Numbered from the stretch's first letter, positions 25,949 through 35,996 are shown. The stretch: DNA of 64,000 bases from JACVRW01 sp963825345 (GCA_963825345.1 CAWGSQ010000012.1:372001-436000), one strand, 5' to 3'. Program-made: numbers and translations. The notes: generated by a model not told the origin, from the sequence alone.

Positions 25949-27251
25949 GGTACTTCTTGACGACGTCCGAGCCGGGCTTGGCGAACGCGTACTGCCCCGC
26001 GCGTCCGGTGAGGTACATGCGCTCCTTGTCAGCCACCACCGGGTTCGCGTACTTGCCGGCGGGGAAGCTCCACACCTGCTTGCCGTCGCGCGCTCGCACC
26101 GCGTACGTTGCGTCCGGGCCGCGCGCGACCGACCGCTGCGCCTCGGACCCGCAGCTCGAGCAGACCGCGTAGTAGACGAGTCCGCTCATCACCGTCGGCG
26201 CCGCGTGCACCGCACCGTGAGCGTCGATCTGCCAGCGCACGTCACCGGTGGCTGCGTCGAGGGCGTAGAACTTGCCGTCGTAGGTGCCGACGAACACCTT
26301 GCGCTTGTACACCGCCGCCGCGCCGTAGATGTAGCTGCCCAGCGGCCGCGCCCAGAGCAGCTTCCCGCTCTTGGCGCCGTACACGTACATCGTGCCGTCG
26401 GTGCTGCCGATGTACACGCGGCCGTAGGCCAGCGTCGGGGTTGCATAGAAGAACTCGTGCGCCCTCTGCTGCCCGGTCCAGATCAGCTTGCCGGTCTTGG
26501 CGTTGAGCGAGTAGAGCGTGCCGCTGTCCGAGGCGATGAAGATGCGCCTGTGCCAGTAGGCCGCGGAGGTGTTCACCTCGTTGTCGGCCTCGAAGCGCCA
26601 GATGCGCTTACCGGTCTTCGCGTTGATCGCGTGCACGCCGTGATCCCACGAGCCGACGAAGAGCCGGTTGCCGTGAAGCAGCGGGGAGGACTCGAACGGC
26701 GCGCCCTCGTAGCGCCAGCGCTCGCGTCCAGTCTGGGCATCCCATGCGATGACGAACCCATCCGCCCCCGACTGCCCCTGGGCGCAGACCACGCGGTGCA
26801 TGTAGGCCTGGTACACGAGCCCCTTGCCGATCGTCGGTGCTGCGGCGGCACAGCGGCCAAAGCTCTTGCGCCAGGAGACGCGTCCGGTTTCGGCATTCAG
26901 CGCGAAGAAGAGACCCTTTTGCTGGGCCACGTAGACGCGCCCGTAGCCGACCGATGCCGGAAACTCGACACTGTCGTGGGCGTCGATGGACCAGAGGCGC
27001 TTGTAGGGCGGCCGGTGCCTGTAGGGGGAGACGTGCGAGCGCTCGTTGTCGAAGCCGTAGGTCGGCCACGGGCGTGGGTCGTCCTTCTTAGGAGGCGGCT
27101 TCTGCTCCGGCTCCTCGGTGGTCACGAACTCCTCCGTGGCGGAGCCGCGCTTCTCTACCGGGTCATCTTGGCTGCGGACGTACAGACCGATCGCGACCGC
27201 GAGGACGATCACGACAAGCCCGCCTCCCAGCAGCAGGCGTCGTCGGGTCAC
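25905..27251 (-). CDS. Membrane-anchored PQQ-type beta-propeller protein
   Basis: 448 aa from GTG or ATG at 27251. One N-terminal membrane anchor (LLLGGGLVVIVLAVAIGLYV) is followed by an acidic/Pro linker. Six to seven propeller repeats follow, each ending in a pattern like NAKTGKLIWTG or DAATGDVRWQI. A CSSCG cysteine pair lies in one late blade. No PQQ ligands can be assigned, so it is a WD/PQQ-like scaffold outside the membrane rather than a proven dehydrogenase. It lies 22 nt after the FlgD-like gene in the same unit. Confidence 0.88.
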   Translation of the reverse strand: MTRRRLLLGGGLVVIVLAVAIGLYVRSQDDPVEKRGSATEEFVTTEEPEQKPPPKKDDPRPWPTYGFDNERSHVSPYRHRPPYKRLWSIDAHDSVEFPASVGYGRVYVAQQKGLFFALNAETGRVSWRKSFGRCAAAAPTIGKGLVYQAYMHRVVCAQGQSGADGFVIAWDAQTGRERWRYEGAPFESSPLLHGNRLFVGSWDHGVHAINAKTGKRIWRFEADNEVNTSAAYWHRRIFIASDSGTLYSLNAKTGKLIWTGQQRAHEFFYATPTLAYGRVYIGSTDGTMYVYGAKSGKLLWARPLGSYIYGAAAVYKRKVFVGTYDGKFYALDAATGDVRWQIDAHGAVHAAPTVMSGLVYYAVCSSCGSEAQRSVARGPDATYAVRARDGKQVWSFPAGKYANPVVADKERMYLTGRAGQYAFAKPGSDVVKKYLKQQRRREKRQESQ

Positions 27252-27273
27252 GGCGCGCAGGATGGCAGACGGG

Positions 27274-29130
27274 TCAGGTGCTTCCGCCGGCAGAGAGCAT
27301 GCGCCAGATGCGCTTTGTCACTAGCGGTAGCTCGAGGCTGAGGGCCGCCTCCTCCAGCTCGCGGGCCCACTGCGGCGTTCCGGCCCGCAGCACGATCCCA
27401 CCGCCGAGGCCGAGCGCGAGAAACGCAGGCTGGCCGGCGTCGCGGCCGGCGGCCGTGATCCGGCGGCCGCCGCGCGGAAGGTCGTGGGAGACCTCGAACA
27501 CGGTGAACTCGCCCACGAAGCTCGACATCCCCTCGAACAGCCCCAGCCCGTCCTCGAACACCGTGAGCGGCGCCTTGCTCGTGTGCAGCAGCTCGGTCTC
27601 CTCGCCGAACGCGTTCGCGCGCCGGGGCCTCGACGGTTTGGAGGCCGTGTTTCCGCGCAGGTCGATCGTGCGCCGAAACGAGTCCGCCCCGAACATCGCC
27701 ACGCGTCCGCCGTCCGCCACGTAGTCGCGCAGGCGCTCCATCAGCTGCTCGGGCACCCAGAGCTCGCTGCCCGCAAACGCCACGCCCGGGGCGTTCCCGA
27801 GCGCGGGGCCCTCGCGGCGGGCCAGCGCGACGTCGGTGGTGAGGTCGTACGCCAGCCGCTCGCGGTCGAGCCAGCGCAGCAGCGGCGAGACCTCGGCCGC
27901 GAAACGCTTGGGCAGGCCGCCGCCGGCGAACGGGCGATCGACCCGGACGGCTCGCGAGAACGGCAGGCGGTCTCCGAAGCCGTCGGCATCGTCGTCCACG
28001 CGGTTGAGCCCCTGCCATGTCAGGGCCGGCAGCACCACGAGCGGGCGTGCGTGGCTGCGGGCGCCGCGGGGCGGGAGGCCCGCCACGGCGAGCGGCCAGA
28101 CGGCGCGCTCGCCTGTGCCCCGAGGGGCGCGAGCCCCGACTTGGGTATCGCCAGCCCGGACGCGCACCATGTACACGCCGGTCCTCGTCTTGCTCGGGAT
28201 ATGGATGCGGAAGCGGCCGGCCACACGGCCACCGTGGAGCACGGCCTTGGGATCGCCGAGCCGCGACACGACCCAGTCGAAGCTGCGGTCCACCGGTCCG
28301 ACCTCGAGGTGGGCGTAGCCGCCTGCCGTGACGGCCGAGAGCGGGCCGCGCAGGGTGAAGCGGCGCACCGACACGCCGGTTCCGGGACGGGCCACGGCGG
28401 CTCGCGGGACCGGGCGCGGGGCCTCCGTCTCGTTCCCGGCACGGTCTCGCACGGCGACCGTGAAGGCGTAGTCACCCTCCGGCGCCGGGGCGGTGCGCTC
28501 CGGGCCGGAACTCACCTGGCCGTCCCAGACGGCGCCGCGGTTGGGGCCGCCGCGGAAGCGCCTCACGATGTGGGGCGGGCCGTCGTCTGTGCGAAAGACG
28601 CGGACCACGGGCGCCTTGTTCTTCGGCCCGCGATAGCGCAGTTGGACGCTGGGCGTCTCGCCCGGCAGGCCGGTGGTCACCACGGACGGGCTCGCCGACA
28701 GCAGCGTGACCTGCGGAGGCTTGCGGTCCACGCTGATCTCCTTCGCGGAATCGATCACCCGGCTCTCGTCGCGCCGCACGACGCGCATCCGGTAGGTCCC
28801 GTCGGGCACGAGCTTTCCATCGTCGTCACGCCCGTCCCAGCGGAACCGGTGCTTCGCGTCGCCCGCCAGCCGCCGCTCGTTCACGATGCGGCGCACCTCG
28901 CTGCCCTCCGAGTCCACCACCTGGAACGTGACGCTCGCCGGCTCCGAGAGATCGAAGCCGATCTCGCTCGTGTCGCGGTAGCCGTCGCCGTTCGGTGAGA
29001 AGTGCGCCGGCTTCGTGGCAAAGCGAATCACGAGCGGGAACTCGCCCTTCAACTGCTGCGTCGTGAAGAAGGCGGCTACGGTCGCGACCACCAGGACCAC
29101 GAACACCGCCCGGACCAGGGGCCGGGTCAT
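27274..29130 (-). CDS. Surface protein with FlgD-like Ig domain and glutamine-amidotransferase-like C-terminal region
   Basis: 618 aa from ATG at 29130. It has an N-terminal signal-anchor (AVFVVLVVATVAAFFT) and then a FlgD-type Ig repeat (FSPNGDGYRDTSEIGFDLSE; FRWDGRDDDGKLVPDGTYRM). A second similar repeat has the motif VWDGQ...EGDYAFTVAVRDRAGN. The C-terminal half contains LTWQGLNRVDDDADGFGD, ALARREGPALGNAPGVAF and LRDYVADGGRVAMFGAD. These resemble the N,N-dimethylformamidase beta-like domain found in large secreted proteins. Function unknown. TAGGGT upstream gives a leaderless promoter. Confidence 0.78.
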   Translation of the reverse strand: MTRPLVRAVFVVLVVATVAAFFTTQQLKGEFPLVIRFATKPAHFSPNGDGYRDTSEIGFDLSEPASVTFQVVDSEGSEVRRIVNERRLAGDAKHRFRWDGRDDDGKLVPDGTYRMRVVRRDESRVIDSAKEISVDRKPPQVTLLSASPSVVTTGLPGETPSVQLRYRGPKNKAPVVRVFRTDDGPPHIVRRFRGGPNRGAVWDGQVSSGPERTAPAPEGDYAFTVAVRDRAGNETEAPRPVPRAAVARPGTGVSVRRFTLRGPLSAVTAGGYAHLEVGPVDRSFDWVVSRLGDPKAVLHGGRVAGRFRIHIPSKTRTGVYMVRVRAGDTQVGARAPRGTGERAVWPLAVAGLPPRGARSHARPLVVLPALTWQGLNRVDDDADGFGDRLPFSRAVRVDRPFAGGGLPKRFAAEVSPLLRWLDRERLAYDLTTDVALARREGPALGNAPGVAFAGSELWVPEQLMERLRDYVADGGRVAMFGADSFRRTIDLRGNTASKPSRPRRANAFGEETELLHTSKAPLTVFEDGLGLFEGMSSFVGEFTVFEVSHDLPRGGRRITAAGRDAGQPAFLALGLGGGIVLRAGTPQWARELEEAALSLELPLVTKRIWRMLSAGGST

Positions 29131-29140
29131 CCGAGGCCGG

Positions 29141-29146
29141 ACCCTA
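29141..29146 (-). promoter_or_regulatory. TANNNT -10 (TAGGGT) for the FlgD-like gene
   Basis: Ends 10 nt before ATG 29130, with no Shine-Dalgarno. It lies in a gap of only 20 bp between two divergent start codons. Confidence 0.45.
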
Positions 29147-29150
29147 GAGA

Positions 29151-30239
29151 ATGCCCAGCGTGCGAGTGCACCTGATCGACCCGTCCGCAGACGTGATCCC
29201 CTACGACCACGCGCTGGCCGCCGCGCTGGCTCGCCGTGGCGTGGACGTGGAGCTGGTCACCTCGCGCTTCGTGCACGGGCCGCCGCCCGTGCCGCTCGGC
29301 TACACCGTGAGCGAGTCCTTCTACCGGCTGGCCACCCGCCTGGGCGACCGTGCGCCCCGCCGCCGCCGCGCCGTGAAGCTGGCGGAGCACGTGCCCGACA
29401 TGCTCCGCTACCGCCGCCACGCGGAGGCGGCGGACGTGCGCCACTTCCAGTGGCTCCCGATCGAGCGCATCGACGCGCACCTCCTGCCCGCCGCGCGGCC
29501 GCGAGTGCTCACGATGCACAACGTGATCCGCCACGAGGCCGTGGACCTGCGCCTGGCGAGCAGAATGGACGCCGTGATCGTCCACACGAGACACGGTGCC
29601 GAGCTGCTCGGCGGTGGCGACAACGTTCACGTGATCCCGCACGGCGCATTCGAGCACCTCACGACGCAGGCGGAGGAGCGCCCGCTTCCCGACGAGTTCG
29701 CAGAGGTAGAGCGGCCGGTGGTGCTCTATTTCGGCGTGGTGAGGCCCTACAAGGGCGTGGACGTGCTGCTGGAGGCCTTCCAGCAGGTGGAGGACGCGGA
29801 GCTGTGGGTGGTGGGGCGCCCGCTGGGCGTGTCAATGGAGCGCCTGCGGCGGCTCGCTCCGGCCGGCAGGGTGCGCTTCGTGGAGCGCTACGTGAGCGAC
29901 GCGGAACTGCCGGCGTTCTTCCGGCGCGCCGACGTCCTCGTTCTCCCCCACCGCAACGTGGACGTGTCGGGTGTGCTGTTCGCGGGGCTCGCGTTCGGCA
30001 AGGCGATGGTCATGACCGACACCGGCGGCTTCCGCGAGCTCGTGGCCGACCACGGCGCGGGAGTGCTCGTGCCGCCCGGAGACCACGACGCGCTGGCGGC
30101 GGCCATCAGCGGTCTGATCGCGGATCCCGAGGAGCGCCGGCGGCTGGAGGAGCGGGCCGCCGAAGCCGCGAGGGGGCCGTACTCCTGGGACCGCATCGCC
30201 GGGCAAACCACCGCGGTCTACGAGCAGGTGCTGGCGTGA
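29151..30239 (+). CDS. Glycosyltransferase family 4 (GT-B)
   Basis: 362 aa from ATG at 29151. The acceptor domain starts RVHLIDPSADVIPYDHALAA and contains VLTMHNVIRHE. The donor domain has VVLYFGVVRPYKGVDVLLEAF, RRADVLVLPHRNVDVSGVL and the acidic nucleotide-sugar site FGKAMVMTDTGGFRELV. This is a typical family-4 retaining enzyme. The next gene starts inside its stop codon, so the pair is translationally coupled and probably works on one glycan. Confidence 0.92.
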   Translation: MPSVRVHLIDPSADVIPYDHALAAALARRGVDVELVTSRFVHGPPPVPLGYTVSESFYRLATRLGDRAPRRRRAVKLAEHVPDMLRYRRHAEAADVRHFQWLPIERIDAHLLPAARPRVLTMHNVIRHEAVDLRLASRMDAVIVHTRHGAELLGGGDNVHVIPHGAFEHLTTQAEERPLPDEFAEVERPVVLYFGVVRPYKGVDVLLEAFQQVEDAELWVVGRPLGVSMERLRRLAPAGRVRFVERYVSDAELPAFFRRADVLVLPHRNVDVSGVLFAGLAFGKAMVMTDTGGFRELVADHGAGVLVPPGDHDALAAAISGLIADPEERRRLEERAAEAARGPYSWDRIAGQTTAVYEQVLA

Positions 30240-31003
30240 GGGCGATCTTCATGGCGAAGTGCAAGCGCTCGGCGGCGCGGGCGCTCGACTGGCTGGTGTC
30301 CGAGGGCGTGGAGGTGGCGGCAGTGGTGGCCTCCGAGCCGGACCGCTTCACGCGTGAGGAGCAGCGCGTGGACCTGGTGGCCGAGCGCCACGGCCTGCCC
30401 GTGGTGAGCGACGAGGAGTTGTACGCGGAGCCGCCCCAGGACGTGGACGTGGTGATCTCGTTCCTGTTCTGGAAGCTGATCCGCGAGCCGCTCGTGACGC
30501 TCGGCCGGATCGGCTGTCTCAACTTCCACCCCGCGCCGCTCCCCGACCTGCGCGGGCTCGGCGGCTACAACGTGGCGATCCTCGACGGGATGCGCGACTG
30601 GGGCGTGTCCTGCCACTTCGTGGACGAGAGCTTCGACACCGGCGACCTCGTGGAGGTGGAGCGCTTCCCGATCGACCCTGACTCGGCCACGGCCTTCTCG
30701 CTCGACCTCGAGAGCCAGGAGCGGCTGTTCGGCCTGTTCCAGAGGGTGATGGGGCTCGCGATGGCCGGGGAGGAGCTGCCGCGCTCGCCGCAGGGGCCCG
30801 GGCGCTACGTGGATGCCGACGAGTTCGAGCGGCTCCGCCGCGTGCGCCCCGGTGACGACCTCGATCGCAAGCTGCGCGCCTTCTGGTATCCGCCCCATCC
30901 CGGCGCGCTGCTCGAGGTGGATGGCCGCGACGTCACGCTCGTGGACGAAGGTCTTCTGGCGGAGGTCGCCCAGGCCTACCGCGACTCGGGGATGGTGCCT
31001 TAG
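30236..31003 (+). CDS. Formyltransferase-family protein, probable sugar N-formyltransferase
   Basis: 255 aa from GTG at 30236 (GTGA overlap). The catalytic core of N10-formyltetrahydrofolate-dependent formyltransferases is complete: Asn96 and His98 in CLNFHPAPLPDLRG, and Asp137 in DTGDLVEVE. It lacks the Fmt C-terminal tRNA-binding domain and is coupled to a glycosyltransferase, so formylation of an amino sugar is more likely than of Met-tRNA. The C-terminal ~60 residues (RKLRAFWYPPHPGALLEV) match the short OB-like extension of sugar formyltransferases. Confidence 0.85.
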   Translation: MRAIFMAKCKRSAARALDWLVSEGVEVAAVVASEPDRFTREEQRVDLVAERHGLPVVSDEELYAEPPQDVDVVISFLFWKLIREPLVTLGRIGCLNFHPAPLPDLRGLGGYNVAILDGMRDWGVSCHFVDESFDTGDLVEVERFPIDPDSATAFSLDLESQERLFGLFQRVMGLAMAGEELPRSPQGPGRYVDADEFERLRRVRPGDDLDRKLRAFWYPPHPGALLEVDGRDVTLVDEGLLAEVAQAYRDSGMVP

Positions 31004-31006
31004 GCT
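31001..31006 (+). promoter_or_regulatory. TANNNT -10 (TAGGCT) for the cyclase gene
   Basis: Ends 7 nt before ATG 31014 and overlaps the stop codon of the previous gene. Fits a leaderless start. Confidence 0.45.
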
Positions 31007-31013
31007 CAACCGC

Positions 31014-34000
31014 ATGAATTGCGCGGCCTGTGGCACCGAGAACCCGGCTGGCGCGCGCTTCTGCATGAACTGCGGGGAGGCGCTCGAACGGCGCTGCGGG
31101 ACCTGCGGCACGCCGGCGCCGGACGGAGCCCGCTTCTGCATGAACTGCGGTGCCGCGCTCGACGGCACGCGAGCTGCGCCCGTGGCAGCGCCCGCGCCCC
31201 CGCTCGACGAACGCCGCCAGGTGACCGTGCTGTTCGCGGATCTGTCCGGCTACACCGCCTTCGCCGAGGGCATGGACCCCGAGCAGGTGAAGTCGCAGGT
31301 AAACCGAGCGCTGCTGCGGCTCGGACGTGAGGTCGAGCGCTATGGCGGAACGGTCGACAAGTACATCGGCGACAACGTCATGGCTCTCTTCGGCGCTCCC
31401 ATTGCCCACGAGGACGACGCGGAGCGCGCCGTCCGGGCGGGCCTCGGGATGCAGAACGCGATGGCGGAGATCAACGCCGGGCTGCCCGAGGGCGTGGACT
31501 TCGAGCTGCGCGTGGGCGTGAACACCGGCGAGGTGCTCGCGGGCGCGGTGGGCGAGACGTACACGGTGGTCGGCGACACGGTGAACGTGGCCTCGCGGCT
31601 CCAGAGCGCCGCACGGCCGGGAAGCGTGACGGTGGGCGAGCGGACGATGCGCTCCACCGACGCCGCGGTGAGCTACGAGGAGCTCGTACCGCTCACCCTG
31701 AAGGGCAAGGCCGAGCCGGTGCCGGCCTGGGAGGCGGTCGGGCTGATCGCCGAGCATTCCGTGCGGCGCGTGTCGCCCGCGCGAGAGTCCGCGCTCGTGG
31801 GCCGCCAGCAGGAGCTGACCACACTCGACAGCCTCTACGAGCGCGTCATCCGCGACGGTACCTCCCACCTCGTGACGGTCGTCGGCGAGGCGGGCGTCGG
31901 GAAGTCGCGCCTGCTGCGCGAGTTCGAGGCGCGGCTATCACGGCATCCCTCCAAGCCGACCGTCCGCACCGGCCGCTGCCTTCCCTACGGGAGCGGCATC
32001 GTGTTCTGGGCGCTCGGCGAGGTGCTGCGCGAGGAGTGCGGGATCGTCGAGTCGGACTCCTCGGAGGAGGCATGGGGCAAGCTGCGCTCGTACGTGGGCG
32101 AGCTGATGGGCGGCATCGGCAAGACCTCGGACCGGCGAGGCGGCACTGATTGGCCGGCTGCTCGGCGTGGACGTGCCGCTCGAGCTGGTGCCGGACGAGG
32201 ACGACCCCGAGCGACTGCGCGAGTCGTTCCTCGCGGCGCTGCGCGGCGGCATCGAGGCGATCGCCAACAGACATCCATTCGTGATCGCCTTCGAGGACAT
32301 CCATTGGGCCGACGACGGCCTGCTCGACGCGATCGAGCACCTCGCGCAGTGGGTGCGCGCGCCGCTGATGCTCGTCTGCCTCGCGCGCGACGAATTGCTC
32401 GACCGCCGTGGCGGCTGGGGCGGCGGCCGCCGCTCCGCGACCCAGCTCTTTCTCGACCCGCTCAGCGACGAGCACAGCCGCGCGCTGGTTCGCGCGCTTC
32501 TCCCCGAGGGCGAGGAGGTGGTGCCGGCGGTGGCCGAGCGCTCCGGCGGCAACCCGCTGTTCGCCGAGGAGATGGCCCGCCGGATCACCGAGGAGGGCAG
32601 CATCGAGGCCGCCGAGCTGCCGGACACGGTGCAGGCGGTGCTCGCCGCGCGACTCGACTCGCTGGACGCTTTCGAGCGCCGACTGGTGCAGCAGGCGTCG
32701 GTGGTCGGCCGGACGTTCCCCGAGGGCGCACTGGCCACGCTCGCCACCTCGGAGGGCCGCGACCTCGACCGCGCGCTCATGTCGCTCCAGGAGAAGGACA
32801 TCCTCGCTCCCTCCACCGACGGCCCTACGGGCGGTGGGCGCGAGCTCGCCTTCAAGCACGTGCTGATCCGTGACGTGGCATACGGAATGCTGCCCAAGGC
32901 TGTGCGCTCGCGGAAGCACTTCGAGGTCGGGACCTTCCTCGAGGCGCGGGCCGGCGATCGCAGCGACGAGAGCGTCGCGTTGCTCGCCGAGCACTACGGA
33001 CGAGCGGCGGCGCTCGGCCGCGAGAGCGGGGTCCCGCCACAGGAGCTCGAGAACATGCGCAGCCGCGCGCTCCACTTCCTCGAGGAGGCCGGCGATGCCG
33101 CGGCGCTGCTGTACGCGAACCGCGAGGCGGCTGCGCACTACCGGCACGCGCGCACGATCGCTCCCCAGGACGAGCGGGCCGACGTCGTGCGGATCGGCGA
33201 GAAGCTCGGCGACGTGTCGCTGCGACTGGGTCGCGTGGACGAGGCGATCGGCGTGTGGTCCGACTGCCTCGACTGGCACCGAGGCCAGGAGGACCTCGAG
33301 CGAGTGGCCGACCTTCATCGGCGCATCGGCTCCGCGCTCTCTCACAAGGGCGAGCGCAAGACCGCGATCGAGCACTACCAGAAGGGCATCAACCTGCTGA
33401 AGGATGGACCGCCGCGCATCGAGCTCGTGCGGCTCTACGAGGAGGCCGCCTGGCTCTACCTCCACACCGGCGACAACATGCTCGCCATCTACGCGTCGGA
33501 GAAGGCGCTGCGACTGGCCGAGCGGCTCGACGAGACCCGCGCCGCCAGCCGCGCGCACGGGATCTTCGGCCGCGTGTTCGGGCGCATCGGCGACACGCAG
33601 AAGGCGCGCGAGAACCTCGAGCGAGCGGTGGAGCTGGCGCGCGGCTCGGACGACGGCGAGACGATCCTGGCGCTGTCGGCACTCGGGCGCCAGCTCGAGA
33701 TCTCGGAGGCCGACGTGGGCGGGGCGCGCGCCGCGTACGAGGAGGCGCTGGCGCTCGCCGAACAGGTGGGCATGCTGCCGGCGCAGGTGGAGCTGCACGC
33801 CTGGCTCGCCCAGCTCTCGGCCTATGCGGCGGACTGGGACCGGGTGGAGGAGTCCACGGAGGCGAGCGCCGCGCTGGCCGAGCGCGAGGGGCTCGTGGGC
33901 AAGCTGTGCCTGCCGTACGCGCTGCGCGGGCTGCTGCGCTGGCGCGAGGGACGCATCGGGGAGGCCACCGTCCTGTTCCACCGCGCCCATGAGCTCGCGG

Positions 34001-34539
34001 AGCAGGTGGGCTGGTCAGAGATCGCGTTCCAGGCGCTGTTCGGGCTGGCGATCGCGCTGCGCGACCAGGGCGACCTCGATGGCGCCACCGCCGCGCTCGA
34101 CCAGGCGATCGAGGTATGCGAGCGAGCCGGTCTGATCGCCCAGTCGATCCAGGCCACCGGGGCCCGCGCGGTGATCCTGGCGCTGGCGCATCGCCGCCAG
34201 GCCTCTGCCGAGGCCGCGGCGATGGCGTCGCAGATGGCCGAGCGCCTGCACTACCCGCTCGGCCGCGCAGCTGCGCTCGAGGCCCTCGGCGTGTCCGACG
34301 CGGACCCGGCCGCCGGCGCCGCGCTGCTCGCCGAGGCGGAGCAGGCATGGCGAGAGCTCGACCGTCCGCTGGAGGCCACCCGCGCTCGGCTGCTCGCAGG
34401 CCAGGTCCTGCTCGGCCACGACGACGAGCGCGCAGGTGAGCTGCTCGAGGAGGCCGCTCTGGAGAGCGAGCGGCTGGGCGTGCCGCACCTGGCAGAGAAA
34501 GCCCGCGAGGCCGCGACCGCCGCCGAACGGCTGCACTGA
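31014..34539 (+). pseudogene. Zinc-ribbon / class III adenylate cyclase / AAA ATPase / TPR regulator, split by a frameshift
   Basis: Frame 1 (from ATG 31014) gives two zinc ribbons (Cys3, 6, 17, 20 and 28, 31, 42, 45). A class III cyclase domain follows (VLFADLSGYTAF, DKYIGDNVMALFG, VVGDTVNVASRL), then a P-loop (VVGEAGVGKSRLLREF). Around 32110-32131 the homologous frame changes by +1 and continues GEAALIGRLLG, VDVPLELVPDEDDPE, the Walker-B-like IAFEDIHWAD, then about ten TPR-like repeats to 34539. The unshifted reading runs on as aberrant Arg-rich sequence to 32873. Removing one base near 32130 (CGGACCGGC) restores an ORF of about 1174 codons. It may be a sequencing error or a real inactivation. 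An isolated second part could start at GTG 32167. Confidence 0.75.
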
Positions 34540-34556
34540 AGGGCGGCCCGAGGCCA

Positions 34557-34601
34557 GGTGGGGTCTCCGCGGGGCGCATAGAGCAACGAAGCGACCCCAC
34601 C
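34557..34601. terminator. Bidirectional terminator-like hairpin
   Basis: GGTGGGGTC (34557-34565) pairs perfectly with GACCCCACC (34593-34601) across a 27-nt loop. It lies between the 3' ends of two convergent genes. There is no clear T-tract. Confidence 0.5.
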
Positions 34602-34615
34602 CGGGCCCGCGTCGG

Positions 34616-35983
34616 CTACTGAGACAGGTCTGCGCCGGCGATTACGACCACCGTGGCGTCGCCCGCCAGCTCCTGGCTCGCGGCGTCGATCGGCTCACGC
34701 TGGCCTATGCCGAGGCGCTTGTTCACTGCACGTGCTTCGCGCACGTGGCCCGGGGCGAAGAGCACGACCGACTCGGCTCGCTGCTGCTCCTGGTCGGCGG
34801 TGTTCGCCACGGTGCCGAGCCGGAAGCCGTGTGACTCGACCTCGTCGCCCACCTGCTTCGCGAGGCCAGGAACCGTGGTGCCGTTCAGCACCGCGACGGT
34901 GACGTTGCCCGGCACCACCGCAGGCCTGTTGTTGTTGCCGTCGCCCTGGTCCTCCCCGCCCTGGTCGGCGTCAGCGCCGGCGTCACCGGTCGGGCGATCG
35001 CTCGCGGGAGTTCCACCGCCGTCGTCCGACGCCTGGTTGAGGCCGTACACGGCGGCTCCTCCGATGATCAGGACGCCGGCCACGAGCAGTACCAGATAGC
35101 GCGGGTTGGCCAGCAGGCGGCGATACCAGGGATCCCGGCGCGGTGGCGGGATGATTGCGGTCTGCTGCGGCATCGGGCGCGCCGGGAGCATCGGGCGCAC
35201 GGGTGCCCGCTGGCCGCTCCGTGCGGGCGGGACCGGCGGCGCACCTGCCGGGCGGCCGCCCGCGGGCGTGGCAGGTCCGCCGGGACCAGCGGGGACGGCG
35301 GGGGCCGCGGGCTTGGCGGGAGAAGCGGGCTTGGCGGGCGAAGCGGCGGACGCCTGCGTGGCGCCTACCTTGGGCGCTGAGGCGGCGGCGGCTTCCTCGA
35401 GCTCGGCGTCGGAGCCGTCCGCGCCATCGGGCTTGGCGGCGGTCCCGGGCTTCGAGGGTGCGTCCGGTGCCCCGCCGGCGGCTGCGTCGCCTTCCTCGGT
35501 GCCTGGCTTCGCCGGGTCCTTCGAGTCGTCTGGCTTCGCCCCTGGGCTGGTCGGCGCCTGGGGCGCGGCGGCTGGGGCCTGTGCGCCTGCCGCGGCGGGG
35601 GCTCCCGCAGCCGCAGCGCCCGCATTCCCCCCTGCCTGTGCGGGCTTCGCCTGCGTGGCCGTGGCGGCTCCGGCACCCGCCGCCGCGGCCACCGCCGGGG
35701 CTCCCGGCTTCGCGGCCGGCTGGGCCTGTTTAGCGGGCTGGCCCTGTTGGGCCGGCTGTGCCGCCTGTGCGGGCTTGGCCTGCTGCGGCTGCGCCTCGAC
35801 GCGGCCCGGCACCACCGTGGGTGTCTCGCCGGGCCCGGCGGCGCGCTCGGGAGCGCGGCCGGCCCACTCGCGAAGGCGCTTTACGTCCCGCGCCTGCGAG
35901 AAGTAGAGGACTGAGAGAACGGCGAGCCCGGCCACGGCGGCAAGCCCGGCGTAGGAGCCGATTTCTTGGACGATTTCCGGCAA
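34616..35983 (-). CDS. LytR C-terminal-domain protein with long Ala/Pro-rich linker
   Basis: 455 aa from TTG at 35983. The first membrane segment is at about residues 11-28 (YAGLAAVAGLAVLSVLYF). Then come about 240 residues of Ala/Pro/Gly/Lys low complexity, a basic patch (PRRDPWYRRLLANPR), and a second membrane segment (YLVLLVAGVLIIGGAAV). The C-terminal ~90 residues are a LytR_C domain (NVTVAVLNGTTVPGLAKQVGDEVESHGF). No LytR-CpsA-Psr catalytic domain is present. It probably spans the membrane twice, with the linker inside and LytR_C in the wall space. TACAGT upstream is a good -10. Confidence 0.86.
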   Translation of the reverse strand: MPEIVQEIGSYAGLAAVAGLAVLSVLYFSQARDVKRLREWAGRAPERAAGPGETPTVVPGRVEAQPQQAKPAQAAQPAQQGQPAKQAQPAAKPGAPAVAAAAGAGAATATQAKPAQAGGNAGAAAAGAPAAAGAQAPAAAPQAPTSPGAKPDDSKDPAKPGTEEGDAAAGGAPDAPSKPGTAAKPDGADGSDAELEEAAAASAPKVGATQASAASPAKPASPAKPAAPAVPAGPGGPATPAGGRPAGAPPVPPARSGQRAPVRPMLPARPMPQQTAIIPPPRRDPWYRRLLANPRYLVLLVAGVLIIGGAAVYGLNQASDDGGGTPASDRPTGDAGADADQGGEDQGDGNNNRPAVVPGNVTVAVLNGTTVPGLAKQVGDEVESHGFRLGTVANTADQEQQRAESVVLFAPGHVREARAVNKRLGIGQREPIDAASQELAGDATVVVIAGADLSQ

Positions 35984-35990
35984 GAGTCGA

Positions 35991-35996
35991 ACTGTA
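35991..35996 (-). promoter_or_regulatory. TANNNT -10 (TACAGT) for the LytR_C gene
   Basis: Ends 7 nt before TTG 35983. No Shine-Dalgarno. Confidence 0.45.

Noticed and set aside
30236..31003. Methionyl-tRNA formyltransferase (fmt)
   Set aside because: It has the shared catalytic residues but lacks the C-terminal tRNA-binding domain and is coupled to a glycosyltransferase.
31846..33990. 714-codon open frame on the minus strand
   Set aside because: Antisense to the cyclase/ATPase/TPR gene, which codes well on the plus strand in its two frames.
35106..35906. 266-codon Ala/Gly-rich frame on the plus strand
   Set aside because: It mirrors the Ala/Pro low-complexity linker of the LytR_C gene on the other strand and has no start context or domain.
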